Made by a program: the position numbers and the translations under genes. DNA of 64,000 nucleotides, taken from the NCBI RefSeq assembly GCF_041146395.1, contig NC_090996.1:33814738-33878737 (forward strand), read 5' to 3'. Numbering within the stretch: the stretch's first letter is position 1; each line of letters begins with the position of its first letter. Origin of the DNA: Eulemur rufifrons (Eukaryota > Chordata > Mammalia > Primates > Lemuridae). Below are positions 1-14,456 of this stretch, piece after piece. Below the pieces are notes generated by a model. That model saw only the letters and a program-made list of their open reading frames with translations. It did no database searches and was not told the origin of the DNA.

Positions 1-1345
1 ATCTTTCTGATAAATCGAGCCTTTTATCATTATGAAATGTTCTTTCTTTTTGTTAATATTCTTTGTCTTGAAGTCTACTTTCTCTCATATTAAGGTAGAC
101 TCTCCTACTTTCTTATGATTAGTGTTCTCCAAGTATATCTTTTTTCTTTTCTTTTTTTTTTTTTTTTTGGAGACAGGGTCTTACTCTCTTGCTTGGGCTA
201 AAATGCAGTGGTGTGATCATAGCTCATTGCACCCTCAAGCTCCTGGGCTCAAGTGATCCTCCTGCCTTAGTCTCCTGAGTAACTGAGACTACAGGTGCGT
301 GCCACCATGCCTGGCTAATTTTTCTTTTTCTTTTTTTTTTTTTTTTGGTAAAGAAAAGATCTCCCTTCTTGCTCAGGCTGGTCTTGAACTCCTGGCCTCA
401 AGCAATACGGCCTTGGCCTCCCAAAGTGCTAGGGTTAAAGGTGTGAGCCACCAGACCTGCCTTTTTTCACCCTTTTAACTTGTCTGTGTCTTTACATTGA
501 AAGCACATCTCTTGTAAACAGCATATAGTAAGATCTTGTTTTTAATTTTTTTCTGACAAACTTAGTGTTTTAATTGGGGTGTTTAGTTTATTTACATTTA
601 ATGTTGATAATAGTTGGATTTGGGTCTCTCATCTTGTTTTTTTTCTTTTGTCTTTTTTTTTTTTCCCCTGACATATTGATAGGGGGTTCATTTTGTTTGT
701 TTTCTGTTTGTCCCTTTTGTGTTTTATTGTTTTTTTTCCCCTTCCTTTCTGCCCTTCTTTTAAAGGCTAATTCCAACATCTCTGTCATCTCTGTGTCTTT
801 TTCATTTGCAGTCTTTGGTTTGTTTAAATATAAAATTCCTTGTTATGGCTCACAGTTTCGTGCCTCTTTGCTTGCCCAGTAATTTTTGACTATGTAGTGG
901 ACGTTGTGAATGATAAATTGTTGAATATGGGGTTTGTTGTCTTCCATCAGAGTGTGTTGAGTTTTGTTCTTGCAGGCACTTAATTACTCAGATCAGTTTG
1001 ATCCTTTCAAGGCTTGTTTTTATACTTTCTTAGGGCAAGTCTTGAGGACCCCTTGCTACTTAGACATAGTCTTTTTGTAGTCTCAGTTCAATTCTTGGGG
1101 TGTTCAAGGTCTGGAAACTCTGGCTGATCAGAACTTTTATGTCTCCAGCACTGTGCCACCTCTGGAATCGTTTCAGTTCACAGTTGCTTAGTCCTGCACA
1201 CCTCGGCACAGCTCCGACGAGCTCTTGAGAGGTGCTGGTGATGTGGTTGTGGTGTGCGATTGCACCGGAGGCCCTCTCCATTTTGACAGTGTAAACGTAC
1301 ATGGTGATGTATAATGGGTGCCCCACAGTGATTGTATATTTTATA
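1..1345 (-). mobile_element. Old L1 LINE fragment, antisense
   Basis: The T-rich text on both sides of the Alu at 139-463 (for example ACAGCATATAGTAAGATCTT near 518) reads as the reverse complement of the L1 ORF2 start region. It continues at 760-1330 into text I associate with the 5' part of L1M-class elements. No long frame survives. The subfamily and the right boundary are uncertain. Confidence 0.5.
139..463 (-). mobile_element. Alu, minus strand (old, AluJ-like)
   Basis: It starts with a long poly(T) followed by GAGACAGGGTCTTACTCTCT and runs through both monomers to GGTGTGAGCCACC. It diverges widely and lacks the strepsirrhine linker segment, so it is an old copy inserted into the L1 fragment. 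Confidence 0.85.
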
Positions 1346-1744
1346 CTTTAAAAGTTATCTCTCTTATTTTCTGAATTGTCTGAGGAATAAGTTCAGTGTA
1401 GAAACTTGGGAAGTACTACTTCTAACTTTCTTAATATAAATGAGTCCAAAACATAACTTCAAGGACCAACCTCTCCAAAATATTTTTGCTATATTTTTAA
1501 AAGAGTTCCATTTACAAACTACCATAGACGATAATTTGTTGTCCATCTGTCATCGAGTTAAAACATCTATGGGTTTTTATGTTGATTACCATGTATTATT
1601 TTTTGGCATTTTTTGAAATTATATATATGACTATAGCACAAAATTTCAGTATGATCCTGGTATGAGCAAGGATAACAATTACTATACTTATTCTTGCTGA
1701 ATTATATTCTGGTAAGAGGAAGATCAGGAAAGGACATGCTCATT

Positions 1745-1925
1745 ACACGGGGCACTGTGCTGGATGCTTTGCAAACTTGATCTTGCTTCATCTCATTTTT
1801 GATAACCCAGAAAGGTGGATGCCATATCTGTTTTACACGACGAATAAAATATTTTGAGCCACTTTCCTGCCTATCCAGGAAATTATTCAAGGTGACACCT
1901 GTTAAACAGTGGCAGACTTTTACTT
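1745..1925 (-). mobile_element. MIR SINE, minus strand
   Basis: The text GGGCACTGTGCTGGATGCTT, then TTGATCTTGCTTCATCTCAT and later GGTGACACCTGTTAAACAGT follows the order of the reverse complement of MIR. It is strongly diverged. Confidence 0.5.
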
Positions 1926-2551
1926 AAAATTCACCTATGACTGACTCCAAAGCCTGTATTTTTTCTACTACACCATTTTGTCTGTAAAATAACAGGATTC
2001 AAACTGTGGTAGGGGAGTACATAAGATCTAATTTTCTCTGTATGGATAAGGTTCCCTCCCCCCCCCATATAGAAAATGTATAGAACAGATAACTTGGAGA
2101 GTGAGTCTGATTTCCCCATGAGTATTTTGTCATTTGAAAGGATTTGCTGCTTAGACCTTTCTAGAAACTCACCCTTGTATAACATGAGCTTTGCCTATGA
2201 TCTGATTGGGCTGTGGCTCTCAATCTGAAATATTAATTCACCAAGCAGTTTTTGTAAGGCCCATAAGGAAGTTGATTTTTCTGGCTAGAAAAATGTGTTT
2301 ACCTTACATGCAAGAGGCCAGCATAATTATAATTTTTCTTAAACATGAATTTAAAAAGTGATCTTACTTCTTAAATATTTTTCTTATATTTTGATAGCAA
2401 AGAAAGGTTTGATGTGTAACTTTCTGGGTTTTTTTTTTTACTTTCAAAACAACACAAAAGAACAAAGCATTTTATAACCAAAACCTGTGTTTTCATTATT
2501 CAGGGTTATATCTATTGATATTTATCATATTTTACTCATAGTTTTATTTTA

Positions 2552-2748
2552 TTTTTTTTTTTAGTATACTTGGGTTTTATTTTTGTTTTTAAGGAAACGG
2601 GGTTTTGCTTTCTTGCCCAGGCTAGAGTGTGGTGGCTATTCACAAGTGCAATCATGGTGTACTATAGCCTCGGGGGCTCAAGGGATCCTCCTGTCTCAGC
2701 CTCCAGGGTAGCTGGCACTACAAGCATGCTACTACCATGCCTGGCTAA
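2552..2748 (-). mobile_element. Degenerate Alu monomer, minus strand
   Basis: GGGGTTTTGCTTTCTTGCCC followed by GGATCCTCCTGTCTCAGCCT and CATGCCTGGCTAA is one Alu-like arm preceded by a T-rich run. The second arm is missing. Confidence 0.7.
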
Positions 2749-2754
2749 GGATAC

Positions 2755-3478
2755 TGTTTTTTAGAACAGTTTCAGATTTATAAAAAAATTGTAACATAGT
2801 ACAGAGGGGTCCCATATCTCCTCCCCATCCACCGCCACACACAGCTTCCCATACTGTTTACGTCTCTCGTTACTGTGGTACATTTGTCAAAATTAATGAA
2901 CCAGTATTAATACATTATGATTAACTAAAGTCCATACTTTAATCAAATTTCCTTAATTTTCCCCTAATGTCCATCTTTTGTTTTAGGAGCCTGTCTGTGA
3001 TTCCACATCACATTTAATTGTCATGTCTCATTAGGCTCTTCTTGGCTGTGACATTTTCTCAGACTTTCTTTGCTTTTTAATGACCTTGATGGTACTGAGA
3101 ACTGGTCAAGTGTATTGTAGGATGCACCTCTATACAAATTTGTCTGAAGTTTTCTCATGATAAGATTGGGGTTATGGGATTTTGTAAGGAAGATGGTAGA
3201 GGTCAAGTGCCATTTTCATCATGTCATATCAAGGGTGCATACTGTCAATGTGATCATCGCTATAGCTGATGTTGCCCAAGATCATCTGGCTGAGGTCATA
3301 CCTCTTGGGTCTCTCCACTGTGATTTACTCTTTTTCTTCTTCCATATCGTCGTCTTTGGAAGGAGTCACTATGTGCAGCCCATGCTTAAGGATTGGGGAG
3401 TGATTCTGTACTCCTTTAAGGTAGAGTGTCTGTCTAATTTATTTGGACTTATGCATAGGAGAGTCGTCTCTTCATAGT
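2755..3478. mobile_element. Old LINE (L1-type untranslated region) fragment
   Basis: The series ACAGTTTCAGATTTATAAAA, GTGGTACATTTGTCAAAA, TCATGTCTCATTAGGCTCTT and ATCATGTCATATCAAGGGTG is a common mammalian interspersed repeat that I recall from ancient L1 untranslated regions. The exact family and orientation are not certain. Confidence 0.45.
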
Positions 3479-4177
3479 TTTTAAGTAAATGAAATCAAAT
3501 TTAACTGACTAAAAATAGAAATTTCTTTTACATGATGTATATTCATCTTGCTTTTTTAAAAAACTTACTAAAATTCATACATATAGATTTGGTTCATTTA
3601 TTCTAACTTCTGTTCATATGACTGTGAATTCTTTGTATTTTTTTCTATTCCAGTTTTCTCTATTATTCATACTTTTGAAGGTACCCAGTGACATTCTAAA
3701 ATGAAATCCTTGCTGCTTATAAGAAGTTCCAGTAGTGGGTATGGCTAGATCTCAGAAACAAGAGGTTTGTCTTAGTAATTTTTTAAGTAAAGGCATACTC
3801 AGAAATTGGGTTTTCCCCAAAGCATCTTTAATCGTTGATTTACTTGGTAAAAGATGCATTCTGTGTAAAAATTCCATTTTCCTTTTGGTTGTTGGTGGCG
3901 GAGTGAGCCCCTGTCGTGAAAGTTCTGGTGAGGTGAATGTCTGGAGCACTGTACGCACCTGGTCAGAACTATGCATAGAATGTTGGTGACATTCTCTTAT
4001 CAGAAAGTGCAAATTTATGTCAGTAGATTGTAATTCCAAAGCCATAATTCTGTGTACATACATCTGTGCATATTATTACATATTTTAGTGTAAGAATGTG
4101 GCACTTCGGTTTTAAAAAAGTGGCACATCGTCTGAAGTGATGTGATAACAGTGGTTGCTTTGTTATTTACCCAAGTA

Positions 4178-5453
4178 TTAGGCAATTAAATATGAAATGT
4201 CCGATTTCAAATAAAAAATGTAGTTTATTGTATCTAAAACAAGAAACAGTATAATTAATCAAAGTACGCGCCTAAACTATGGACACAGTTTTGCCATCTT
4301 AATAGTAGCTTGTTTATGCCAGCAGCAAAGAAGCCTAGAGGGCGAGTGGCAATGAAATTACAAAAGGCGTTTTCTGTGGCTTGATGAGAATTGAATATTT
4401 TTCCTTGCAAGAAGTGGTCCAAAGCCTGGAAGAAGTGGTAGTCAGTTGGTACAAGGTCTGGTGAATACAGTGGATGACAGAGAGTTTCCAAGTCCAGCCT
4501 CTATAGTGTTGTTTGTGTGACATGTGATTGAGTGTTGTCTTGCAAGAGGATTGGCCTGTCTCTATTGACCAGTCTCAGCTGCTTAATCGCAATCATCCTC
4601 AGTGTTTCATCCAGTTGGTTGCAGTAGACATACTCTGTAATCGATTGACCAGGTTTCATGAAGCTATAGTGGATAATACCAGCACTGGACCACCAAACAG
4701 ACACCATTAGCTTTTTTTGATGAATATTCAGTTTTGGACTGTGTTTTGGTACTTTATGTTTAGCCAACCATTGTGCCAAATGCTTGTGATTATCAGAAGG
4801 AATCCATTTTCATCACGTGTAAAAACATGGTGTAGAAATGGTTCGCCTTTATGTTGTTACAGCAAAGAAAGGCAAGCTTCGAGACGATGTCTATTCTGAT
4901 GCTCATTTAATTCATGTGGAACCCATCTATCCAGCTTCTTTGCTTTGCCCATTTGTTTCAAATGGTCCAGTATTGTTGGAATAGTAACATCAGACCTTGC
5001 TGCTAATTCATGTGTGGGTTGAGTTAGGTTCACTTCCACTACAGCTTTCAGCTCACCATCATCCACCTTGCTCTCAGGTCACCCATGTGGCTCATTTTCA
5101 AATCTCCAGAACAGAACTTTTCAAACCATCGACGTACTGTGTTTTTTCCTTAGCCACATCCTTCCCAAAGACTACATTGATATTTTGAGCTGTCTGCATT
5201 TCATTGGTTCCACAACAGAACTCATATTAGAAAATAACATGAATTTTTTACTTATCCAACAAATAAACAATAACAAAAATTGCTCTAAAAAAAATTTGAA
5301 AGATAATCACAAGCCAAACCAGGCGTTTGCAAGACTGAGGATGCACCTTCACAATAAAAATAAAACAAGAAGGGTTGAAGTGAAATGTTAGAGATATCAA
5401 CTGTCAAACTTGGTACTTAAGGAAATCGGACTATTTCATGCTTAATAACCCAA
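4178..5453 (-). mobile_element. mariner-family DNA transposon, nearly full length, inactive
   Basis: A 1276-bp element flanked by TA on both sides (4176-4177 and 5454-5455). Its ends are imperfect inverted repeats of about 32 bp (4178-4209 and 5421-5453) sharing ATGAAAT and GTCCGATTTC. The minus strand encodes mariner transposase pieces. At 5066-4857 is the DNA-binding part with LDRWVPHELNEHQ. At 4779-4501 are VWWSSAGIIHYSF and LLQDNTQSH (second catalytic Asp). At 4491-4255 are YSPDLVPTDYHFF (third Asp) and RWQNCVHSLGAYFD. A one-base loss near 4805-4815 at the first Asp motif and a stop near 4499 break the frame. It resembles the SETMAR/Hsmar transposases; I cannot fix the subfamily. Confidence 0.85.
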
Positions 5454-5739
5454 TAGAAACTTTGTGCCCTCAGTGATGAGCCTTATTCATTTCATGTGTT
5501 TCTGCCAAGTAATGAAGAATGAATTGAAAAACAAACCAGCTTAAATCCTTCCTAGAACAAGGCAAAAGATAGATGATACTGAGAAATGCCAACTTCAAAC
5601 GTTGTCTTGCAGTTATTGACTTTGTAAATTGTTGGAGTGAGGATGCATGCCTGCCTGTTTTTCATACTGTCTATTCATTTTAGAGAGTCCAGTCTGATGT
5701 TAGAGCTTTCTGTGCTCTATTTTTGGAAGGAGATCTTAA

Positions 5740-5830
5740 AGCCACCTCAAGATTGCACAGTGCTTTGTGGTTTTCAGAGCATTTTCCCATGAGTTATCCC
5801 ATTTAAATCAGTAACAGGAAGTCAGAGCAG
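5740..5830 (-). repeat. Possible MIR/L2 fragment
   Basis: GCACAGTGCTTTGTGGTTTT followed by CCCATGAGTTATCCCATTTA resembles the antisense core of MIR or L2. It is short and diverged. Confidence 0.3.
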
Positions 5831-8800
5831 CCCTTTGTGAATGGCGAGCAGGGTTGTGTAATCTCAGCAGTGCATAGGCACTGGGAGGCGAGGATTGGGG
5901 CATGGAGACAGACGACTGACGAAAACGTTGATTTGCAGCTGTTACAGAGTGCTTTTTCTCCCCTAAAAACTTGGCACATTTTGCTCTGAGAATTCTAGTA
6001 GAACAGGAGACGCTGGCCTTCTTGGCGTCCTCTCCAAGCTGTCACAATATGGTTCAGCCTAGGTGCTCTGCCACTGCATGTGGATTTGCTGAACAAAAGC
6101 GTGTAGAGATGATAGCAGCCAGACAGGAGGTGCTGGCTCTTGGATTGAGTCTGTCGGGATTTGATTGGAGCGATCCGAGCAGCTTTCACTCCTGTCCGTG
6201 GGTGGAGCGGATGTTCACCTTTGGTGACCAGGCATCAGCACTGCTCACTGGCTTACTCTTGCTCTTCCCAGTCTCGCTGTCATTTTAATTAATACTTTAA
6301 GCTCGATCAGTAAAGCCCTTGCCAGATGGCTGCTCCTCTTGCCTTATTTTCATGGAGGTTTAGATCATTTGAGTAGAGACAGACTTTGAAACTGCCAGAA
6401 CAATGATATCCAGGCCCCTCCAAAAGTGTCCCATCCTGTTCTTGCTTAGGGCAAGGATGCAGAGCAGAGCGCTGTAGCCACGGTCAGCTAAGTGTTACTG
6501 TTGGGGTTTAACTGACCTTTACAGGCCTGGCTAAAGTGTGACCTCTTGAACACTTTGTTGGCCTCCTGGGCCAAGACCCCTCTCCCTCTTCAGACTCCAT
6601 TTAGCTGTCAGTGTTGGGGCCACCTGTTGACGGCACACATCTAATTTCCTTATGGCTTGTGTCTCTTACCTTGGGCTTGGAAGAACATGGCTCTGCATGC
6701 TTCACCACCCCTTGGTCCCTCCCTCCTGGAAGACGCTTAACAGACATCGCTTTCCTGGGTGAGTGTGTGCGTTGCCACAGCCTTTTCAGCTTCCACTGCC
6801 CCAAAGAGAAGAGCATCACTGCTGAGAGAGAGTGAGAGGCAGGCAGGTGATGTGATAGTTGCCGAGTGGTCTCCTTGCTGGAAAGGCCTGCTCCTTGAAT
6901 AGGCACTTTCCAATTATAAGTGTGCCTCACTGTCTAAACCGGGGTGAATACATTCAGGCAAATCTCTCATGATGCGGTCTTTTGCTTTCACTCTCTGAAA
7001 CTCAGGCCAGATAGATTCGGATTAAGTGGCATCCCTTGTTGTCTGAACTTTGAGCCAAAGAGTTCAAATAGCGGGGATAATTATACCTTTGTTGCACCAA
7101 GAACCAAACATGTGATTTCTATTAGAGCAACGTACAGCTTTTTGTATCCTGATTGGGTGTTGACCATGTTTGTTTCTCTTTTCCTTCCTTCCAACCTTCT
7201 CTGTGAAGAGTGGTGGTAGATGTCTTGGTAGGAGTGGCTGAGTCTCATTCACACTTTTTTCTCATCATGTGTGTAATACATTAGAGCAAAGCGTGACAGT
7301 GTACAGCCATGTGATAACCAGGGTGAATTTGATATAAATTACCACCCAGGAGTAATCTCTGACAGTCATAATCAGTTTGGTCTACCTAGTTTTATTCAGT
7401 GTCTGATGACAGCTTTAATATTTTAAGTACAGCTGTGCAGCCAAACAGGGTGTTCTTGTCATCATGGGCAGTCAGAATGTTTGAGTAGAGAATGACTTTT
7501 AAAAACAACTTTTCTTCCTTGTGATAAGGTGAAGTTTTGTGTAGAGAATTTGAATAACATAGAAAGCATTAACAAAGAAAATTCACTTACAAACCTTCCA
7601 GAGCAGTCGCTATTAAATATATTGGTGTTTTCCTTACTGTGTGTGTGTTTTGTAGGGATTATACATCTGTATCCTTTTTTCTTTTTGATGATTTGCAAAG
7701 AGCATTTTCTGTCAGTAATCAGAGTGACTTTTGGTAGTAGCAGAGCTGTCCCCTAACCCCTCCATTCGTCACGTTGATTTGCAGCCCTAGTGAGGCACAG
7801 CCTGCAACGCATCAGGCACCCCGAGCTTCCTCAGCGTCTTGTCCCTGTTGTCTCCCAACTGCCATCACTAGTCAGGAGGACTCTATTTAAGAACATTTTA
7901 CTGTGCCAATTATGTTTTTGTTAGGACTTTTCACAACTCAGTTTTGGTAAGAGGTAGAGCCACATATGTTTTAAAACAACAGTATGTCTCTGGGTGTGCT
8001 TTATGTTTTTAGATTTATAGCACTTGATAAGCTGGGCAGCACCTTCCTTTACCCACTGCAGTCTCCTCTTGCCTCTGAGGCTGTGAGGAGCTGGCACAGA
8101 ACCCGGAGGGGTTCTCACACCTGCCTCCTGGAGCTTGTCCTGAGAGCTGTTCTTCCTGCTCCCGCATTACAGCCGTCAGCCTGTTTCGAGGACTCTTCAG
8201 TTTTCCTGCCTCAAAGTGGAGGAGGAACAGAGTTCTCTGAACTGTCAGCTTTCTTCCTCCTTTAAATTTTACTAGAAATAGTCATGACTGTCTTCCTTAA
8301 AGCCTTCTTTGCAAGTTCTGTCCCATCTTTATTTCTCCTTTCTGTGAATTCTTACATTACCTGTGCACATTACCTTGTCCGTTTATCCACCCCTTCTACG
8401 TGTTCTTTTTGTCATTTGTTATCAGTGAGTGGTTTGTAAATCCATGGAGGAAGGTACTTCCCTGCTTGACATAAGAGGGCCTGGGGTAAATGCTTAGTTC
8501 ACCTAGTGACTTAAAATCTCTCATCTCTACTCCATTGTGCCATAGCTGGGCTGCAGCAGTGTAAATTAAATTTGTTTTTATGAAGATTCGCTCTTTATAG
8601 AATAAAATGCTTAAAAGACACGTCATCCAAGTGAAACATGACAGGAGTTGCTAAATGCTTTGTACCCATCTTCCAGCTGGGATTCTCTGTCCAGGGCAAG
8701 CGTTCAGACTGGGGGCTGCACACTTTCCTGAGCGCTTTCCAAGTCGGCGACATGTGAGAGTTGAATCGGGTTGGAGGCCGGCGCTCACCTGCCTGGGTGC

Positions 8801-9804
8801 TCTGGACGGCCAAGTGCTGTCTGTGGCAGCGTAGTCGGTGGTGTACTTCTCCCTGTTCTCCCTGCGCCAAGTTGAGGTACTGGAAGGATTCCAGGAGTAA
8901 GCGGGTGATAGCAGACAACTGAACACAGCCATGTCTTTCCATGAAAACTGCTTTTCTTGGCTTTCTTCCAAGAATGGTAGGTTGCCAAGAGAAAATGCTT
9001 TGGCTTTACAAATGATCTGGCCATAGTCTGGGTTAGTTCTAGTTCTTATGTCATTGAAAAGAATAAATATTTCTGGCTCTTAAATTATTTAGCAAACTTT
9101 TGTTCCGGACATACTGAACTGTGTTGTTTTTACACACCTTATGTGAATTTGTGGTTTTAAGTGTATGCCACTGTGTGAAGAAAAACGCTGAAAAACTTCA
9201 GCTTAAAAAATACGTCAGGTTAGGCTGGAGCCCCATGTGCTGCCGTGTCACGGCCGCTGCGTGTGAGCGGGAGTTTGCCAGTTTCTTTTTTGTGGGAGTG
9301 TTCGTTCTTAGTTCTTCTATGTTTTGGGTTAAATTTCAACTCAGGAATGTTAGGCTAGGGTATTTTGATCATATATCATTATTGCTTATAATATATTTTA
9401 AGTTTTAATTGAACATTCTGAGTTTATTGTTTTTAAAGCTATAGCATAATCTAGAACAAAAACTGGAGACATTTGTGACTTACTAGGACAATGGGAAAAT
9501 CATGCTCTCTTCCCAGTATTTCTACAAGTAGCAAACACACAAGATTGTGTTTGTCACAAGTGTTTGTTGTGTTTCTCTCTGAAATTGTCTCATAGTTAAA
9601 TGCCAGTAATTCCGGCTGGCTTCTCTACGTGTGGGAGCCATTCCCCACCACACACGTTCTCTGAAGAGTGTCCCTTTATTTCATCATTGCCCTAATCATA
9701 GTTAGGAAAGAAATTACACGTAGTGTAGGATGATTCCTCCCCAAGCCGCCTCCCTGTCCTCTTTGCCCTCGTCATTGTCATTGTTGCCATCATCGTTGTC
9801 ATAT

Positions 9805-10030
9805 ACTAGCCAACACTTGCAGCACTTACTGTGTGTCAGCGACTCTTCTTAGTGCGTCACGTGTGTGAATTTGTTTGATCCTCACACAACCCTAAGAAGA
9901 GGTGCTATTGTCTCCATTTTCCAGATGATAAAACCAAGGCGCAGAGGGATGTAAGTAAATCACCCGAGGTCACACAGTTAGGGCATGACAGAGCCACCAT
10001 TCAAACCAGGGAAATATCCCCAGAGTCCAC
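9805..10030 (-). mobile_element. MIR SINE, minus strand
   Basis: ACTGTGTGTCAGCGACTCTT, then TTTGATCCTCACACAACCCT, CTCCATTTTCCAGATGATAA and GAGGTCACACAGTTAGG follow the reverse complement of the MIR core in order. Confidence 0.8.
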
Positions 10031-10503
10031 ATGGTTGACTGCAAGGGCTTACTGCCTCTGTGAATGAAATCTTACTTGTGGCTGTGTTCCAATAAAAAAT
10101 TTGTTTTCTCAAAAGCAGGCATTAGGCTGGCTTTGGGCCTGCTTTGGGCCACAGGGCTGTAATCTGCCGCCCCGTGGTCTTTGTGGGTGGAGCCTGTGTC
10201 TCTGTCCAGAGCTACTTGTGCGAGTCCATGTGCTTGGAGGAGACATGGTTCTGCTTAGGGAGGTGATGGGCCTTGTGGCACAGGGCAAGGTCCCTAGACT
10301 GGGAATGTGGAGAACCTTGTGGTGAGTTCTTAACCTGATTAGTGTGTCCCTGAGCTTTCTGAGGGACCCTTTCCTCATCTGTGAAGGTGATAGGTTTTTA
10401 CTAGATACTCTTAACTTGATGATTGTCCCTGGTAAGCTTATTGCCGGAAGTCATTATTTTGTTTCCTCTCTGTATGTTTCTGACCAGTATCAGGGACCCC
10501 CTC

Positions 10504-10515
10504 AACGCATGCGCA
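10504..10515. promoter_or_regulatory. NRF1-like motif
   Basis: AACGCATGCGCA in intron 2 has the CGCATGCGC core of the NRF1 consensus. The surroundings are not CpG-rich, so a function is uncertain. Confidence 0.2.
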
Positions 10516-12234
10516 GAGCCCACTTCCTCTGAGCACTGTGCTGTGTAGTGTGGTTTGCAGTGTATAGCAAGGGATGAGGAAAACTGCTGAAAGTCAGCTT
10601 TTGAAAAAACAACCTGTTTAGTGGTCTCATCGAAACCACAACAGACTCAGTGCTTGTTGCCACTAAGAGTGTTTGTTGGCCTGGCCGACTCCAAGTAAAA
10701 TCCTGCAGGCACCGTGTTTCTGGCTGTCCTCCGCCTTCCCTCCTGCTGGTCACACAGTGGGTCCCGTCAGGCATTTAGCTCCCAAGTGGTTATGGTTGGA
10801 CCCTTCTCAGGAGTGTATATTCCAAGAGGACCTTTGGAGATGAAAACCAAGGGAATTCGTTTGTGATGGTGGTGGGTCTCATGAGTGGTTGATGTCTCTG
10901 GAAAGGGACTGTCTACTTGCAAAGGCTCCCACGTGTGGCGTGGGGTTGGGTGAGGTCAGAGACGAACGTGCCATTCCCTGAGAACTTAGGAGCATGCCGA
11001 GGATTTGCTTCCCCAAGGGCAGCCATTCTTAATCTTGAGGAGTTCTTAGGACCCCCTTTGAGAATCTAATAATGCATCTTTCCCTCAAAACTGTGCATCA
11101 CAGAAAATTTTGGATAATTGTCACCACTCAACCCCCCCGCCCTCCATGGACTACCCAGGCCGTTCTTGACCTGTTGCCTCATCCCAGGGGAGTTTGAACT
11201 CCTGACAGAGGGGAGTTACAACCTGTGTTGTGTGTAACTGGGAAGAAAGTGTTTTTCTGTCTCCTTGTCCTACAAAGGAGCAAGAAATGGATACTCCGCT
11301 TGCTACTTTTGTATTAATAGAAACCTGTTCTGGGGAGAAACTTCCATTAACCATGATCCCTTCTATAACCTTTCAGTCTAAATTCCCTTTCAATATCGGT
11401 GTTCTCTCTCCTTAAACCCCTTGGATTTCAGTTTACTACCTTTTTTTTTTTTTTTTGGAAGAAGACTAGGTCTTACCTGACATGGTGAGTTAGGTGAGTA
11501 GTAGATACATTCTTCTGGTTAGTGTAGTGGAAAGAATCTTTCTGTGTTTAGGGAGCTTGGAGCTTGTTTTCTTATAATAATATTTTGATAGTTGTCACAT
11601 CATTACAAGTAGAAAATGGTATTATTTGTCCCACACACTGGGGTAAACAGGAGGCTGTTTGCAGCTAGAGGTGACCGCTGAGCCTGATGGATCAGTAATT
11701 CAGTGCACAAGTGGGAAGCTCTGGGTTAGGGCATGGATGGGGCCTTGCACCAAAGCCAGGGGTTTGCTGGCCTAAGAAGTGTAGCCCAGAGGACCTGTTT
11801 ATTAGCCAGACAGGGCTTCTGTATATGCTACAGTCAAACACTCTGTCATCATTCTGTAAAAACCAACTCCGAAGGCCTATTCTTGGTCTGCTCAACTTTT
11901 CAGCCTGGGCAAGTGAATTGCCTGTCTCTTCTAACTGGTAGCTAAGGTCCTTATTTGAGAGTTTGGAAGACAGAAAGGGGACTGTCCTGCTGCCTCTGCT
12001 GGCACCCCCCTAGCTAATGCTGGCCCTCTGTGCTGTTGCACCCTGGCTTTGGTGACTCACCCAAGGTTCTTTGATCACCTCCTTCCTCAGGGCTGTCGTA
12101 GGGGGCTCTTGTTCTCAGGGATGCTTGGTGTGGTGGTCTCTTGGAGTCTTCATTTATTTGGTTCCTTATATTAACTAAGTACTCAATATGTACTTTGGGG
12201 ATACAGAGGAGATGAGTGTTCCAGAAAGGCAAGA

Positions 12235-12591
<357 letters not shown>

Positions 12592-13392
12592 AAGGCAAGA
12601 AGTTTTATCCTAGTTTTGTTACCAAGACAAATTTAGGATGGATCAGCCTAAATGTTACTAGGACAGACAATGCCGTAGAGTTGTGTAGTACTTTGTGCTC
12701 TCCATAGTATTAATATTTCTGTAGTCCATGTCTGTTGGAGGAGGGGAAGCGTAGTCTACCCTTTTCCTTTTCTGTTTCGATGACTTGTCATTCACCTGCT
12801 TGCCACACAGCTCTGGATTTAGCAGGTTTTGATGGATGGGCTGGGCATAGCCACCAGAATTTGCTGTAGATGCTCTTTGTTTCAGTAATAAAGACGGGTG
12901 TAGGCATTGTTTACAGGTTCTAGCTGAGCTCTAAAGCGAGGTCTCCTCACCAGAGCTCGTACTTCAGAGTCGTGCTGAGGCTGGGAAGGTGCTTAGCCCC
13001 ACTCTTGCTGCGGGGTGGTTAGAGTTAAGGAGACCTCAAGAACCAGCACTAGTATTTTTTTTTCTTCTTATCTAGTTTATTCTTTCTTTATACACAGGGA
13101 CTGTAGTTTACATATTTGTATTGTCTCAGTGAAGTGATAGGCACAGACAATGGGGTAAGTAGGTTCTCAAATGATTGATTAATATGCTTGGTCATGATGC
13201 TTTTTCCTGGGAAAACTTTGTTGAACTACAGGGCATTATTTAATTTAGATTTCCTTATGGGAGAACTTGTTCTTTTTTAGGTGCTTACTCTAGTTAACTT
13301 TTCCTGTTTTCTGAGATCAAACCTGAATTAAATGCTTAAAGGAGTTCCATTTGGAAGAATAGAGTAAAAGGAAATTTTAAGATGTACAGGCT

Positions 13393-13834
<442 letters not shown>

Positions 13835-14456
13835 TCACCATTAGCTGAACAGTTGCCTGTTTCTGCTCTCTTCTGCTTTTTGAGTTTTATTTAAAAGATT
13901 ATATGGAAGTTCTCTAAGCAACCTTAAACCGAATCCTGACAGACTTCAGTTGAAAATAAAGCCAAGTTTACTGAATTATTACCAAGTAACCATTGGGAAA
14001 TTAAAAGAAATATATAGATTTTTATTAGTTGGAGTTAGAAATCTTGATTTCAGTATTTCATTTTGAGCATTGGTGCTGAAAAGTATGTGTTTGAGTTGGA
14101 CCTGGACACCACGATGTTCACTTTGGTCAGTGGAAAATAGATACAAAATAGGAGTTCAGAAATCAAGACTCTAGAAGCAAATGGCTTTTACCTAAAACTG
14201 TAGCCTATGACTGGGGCACGGCCCTTGAGTTCTACCAGGCTCTGCCAGGAGACAGTTTGGGGTTGGGGCAGCCTTGCTTGGGGCCTGTGGGAGGCTGTCT
14301 GGCTGCTCTGGCCTTGCTGTTGGCGGGCTTGATTGAGGAGAAGCTGGGGCTGGCCCTGGTGCCAGAGATCCGCGCCCTCATAGCCTTGGTCTTATTTGTT
14401 TTTGTCATAGTTTAAGTGTGAACTTTTTCCTCTGTTTTAAAAAATGTGCACCTGCA

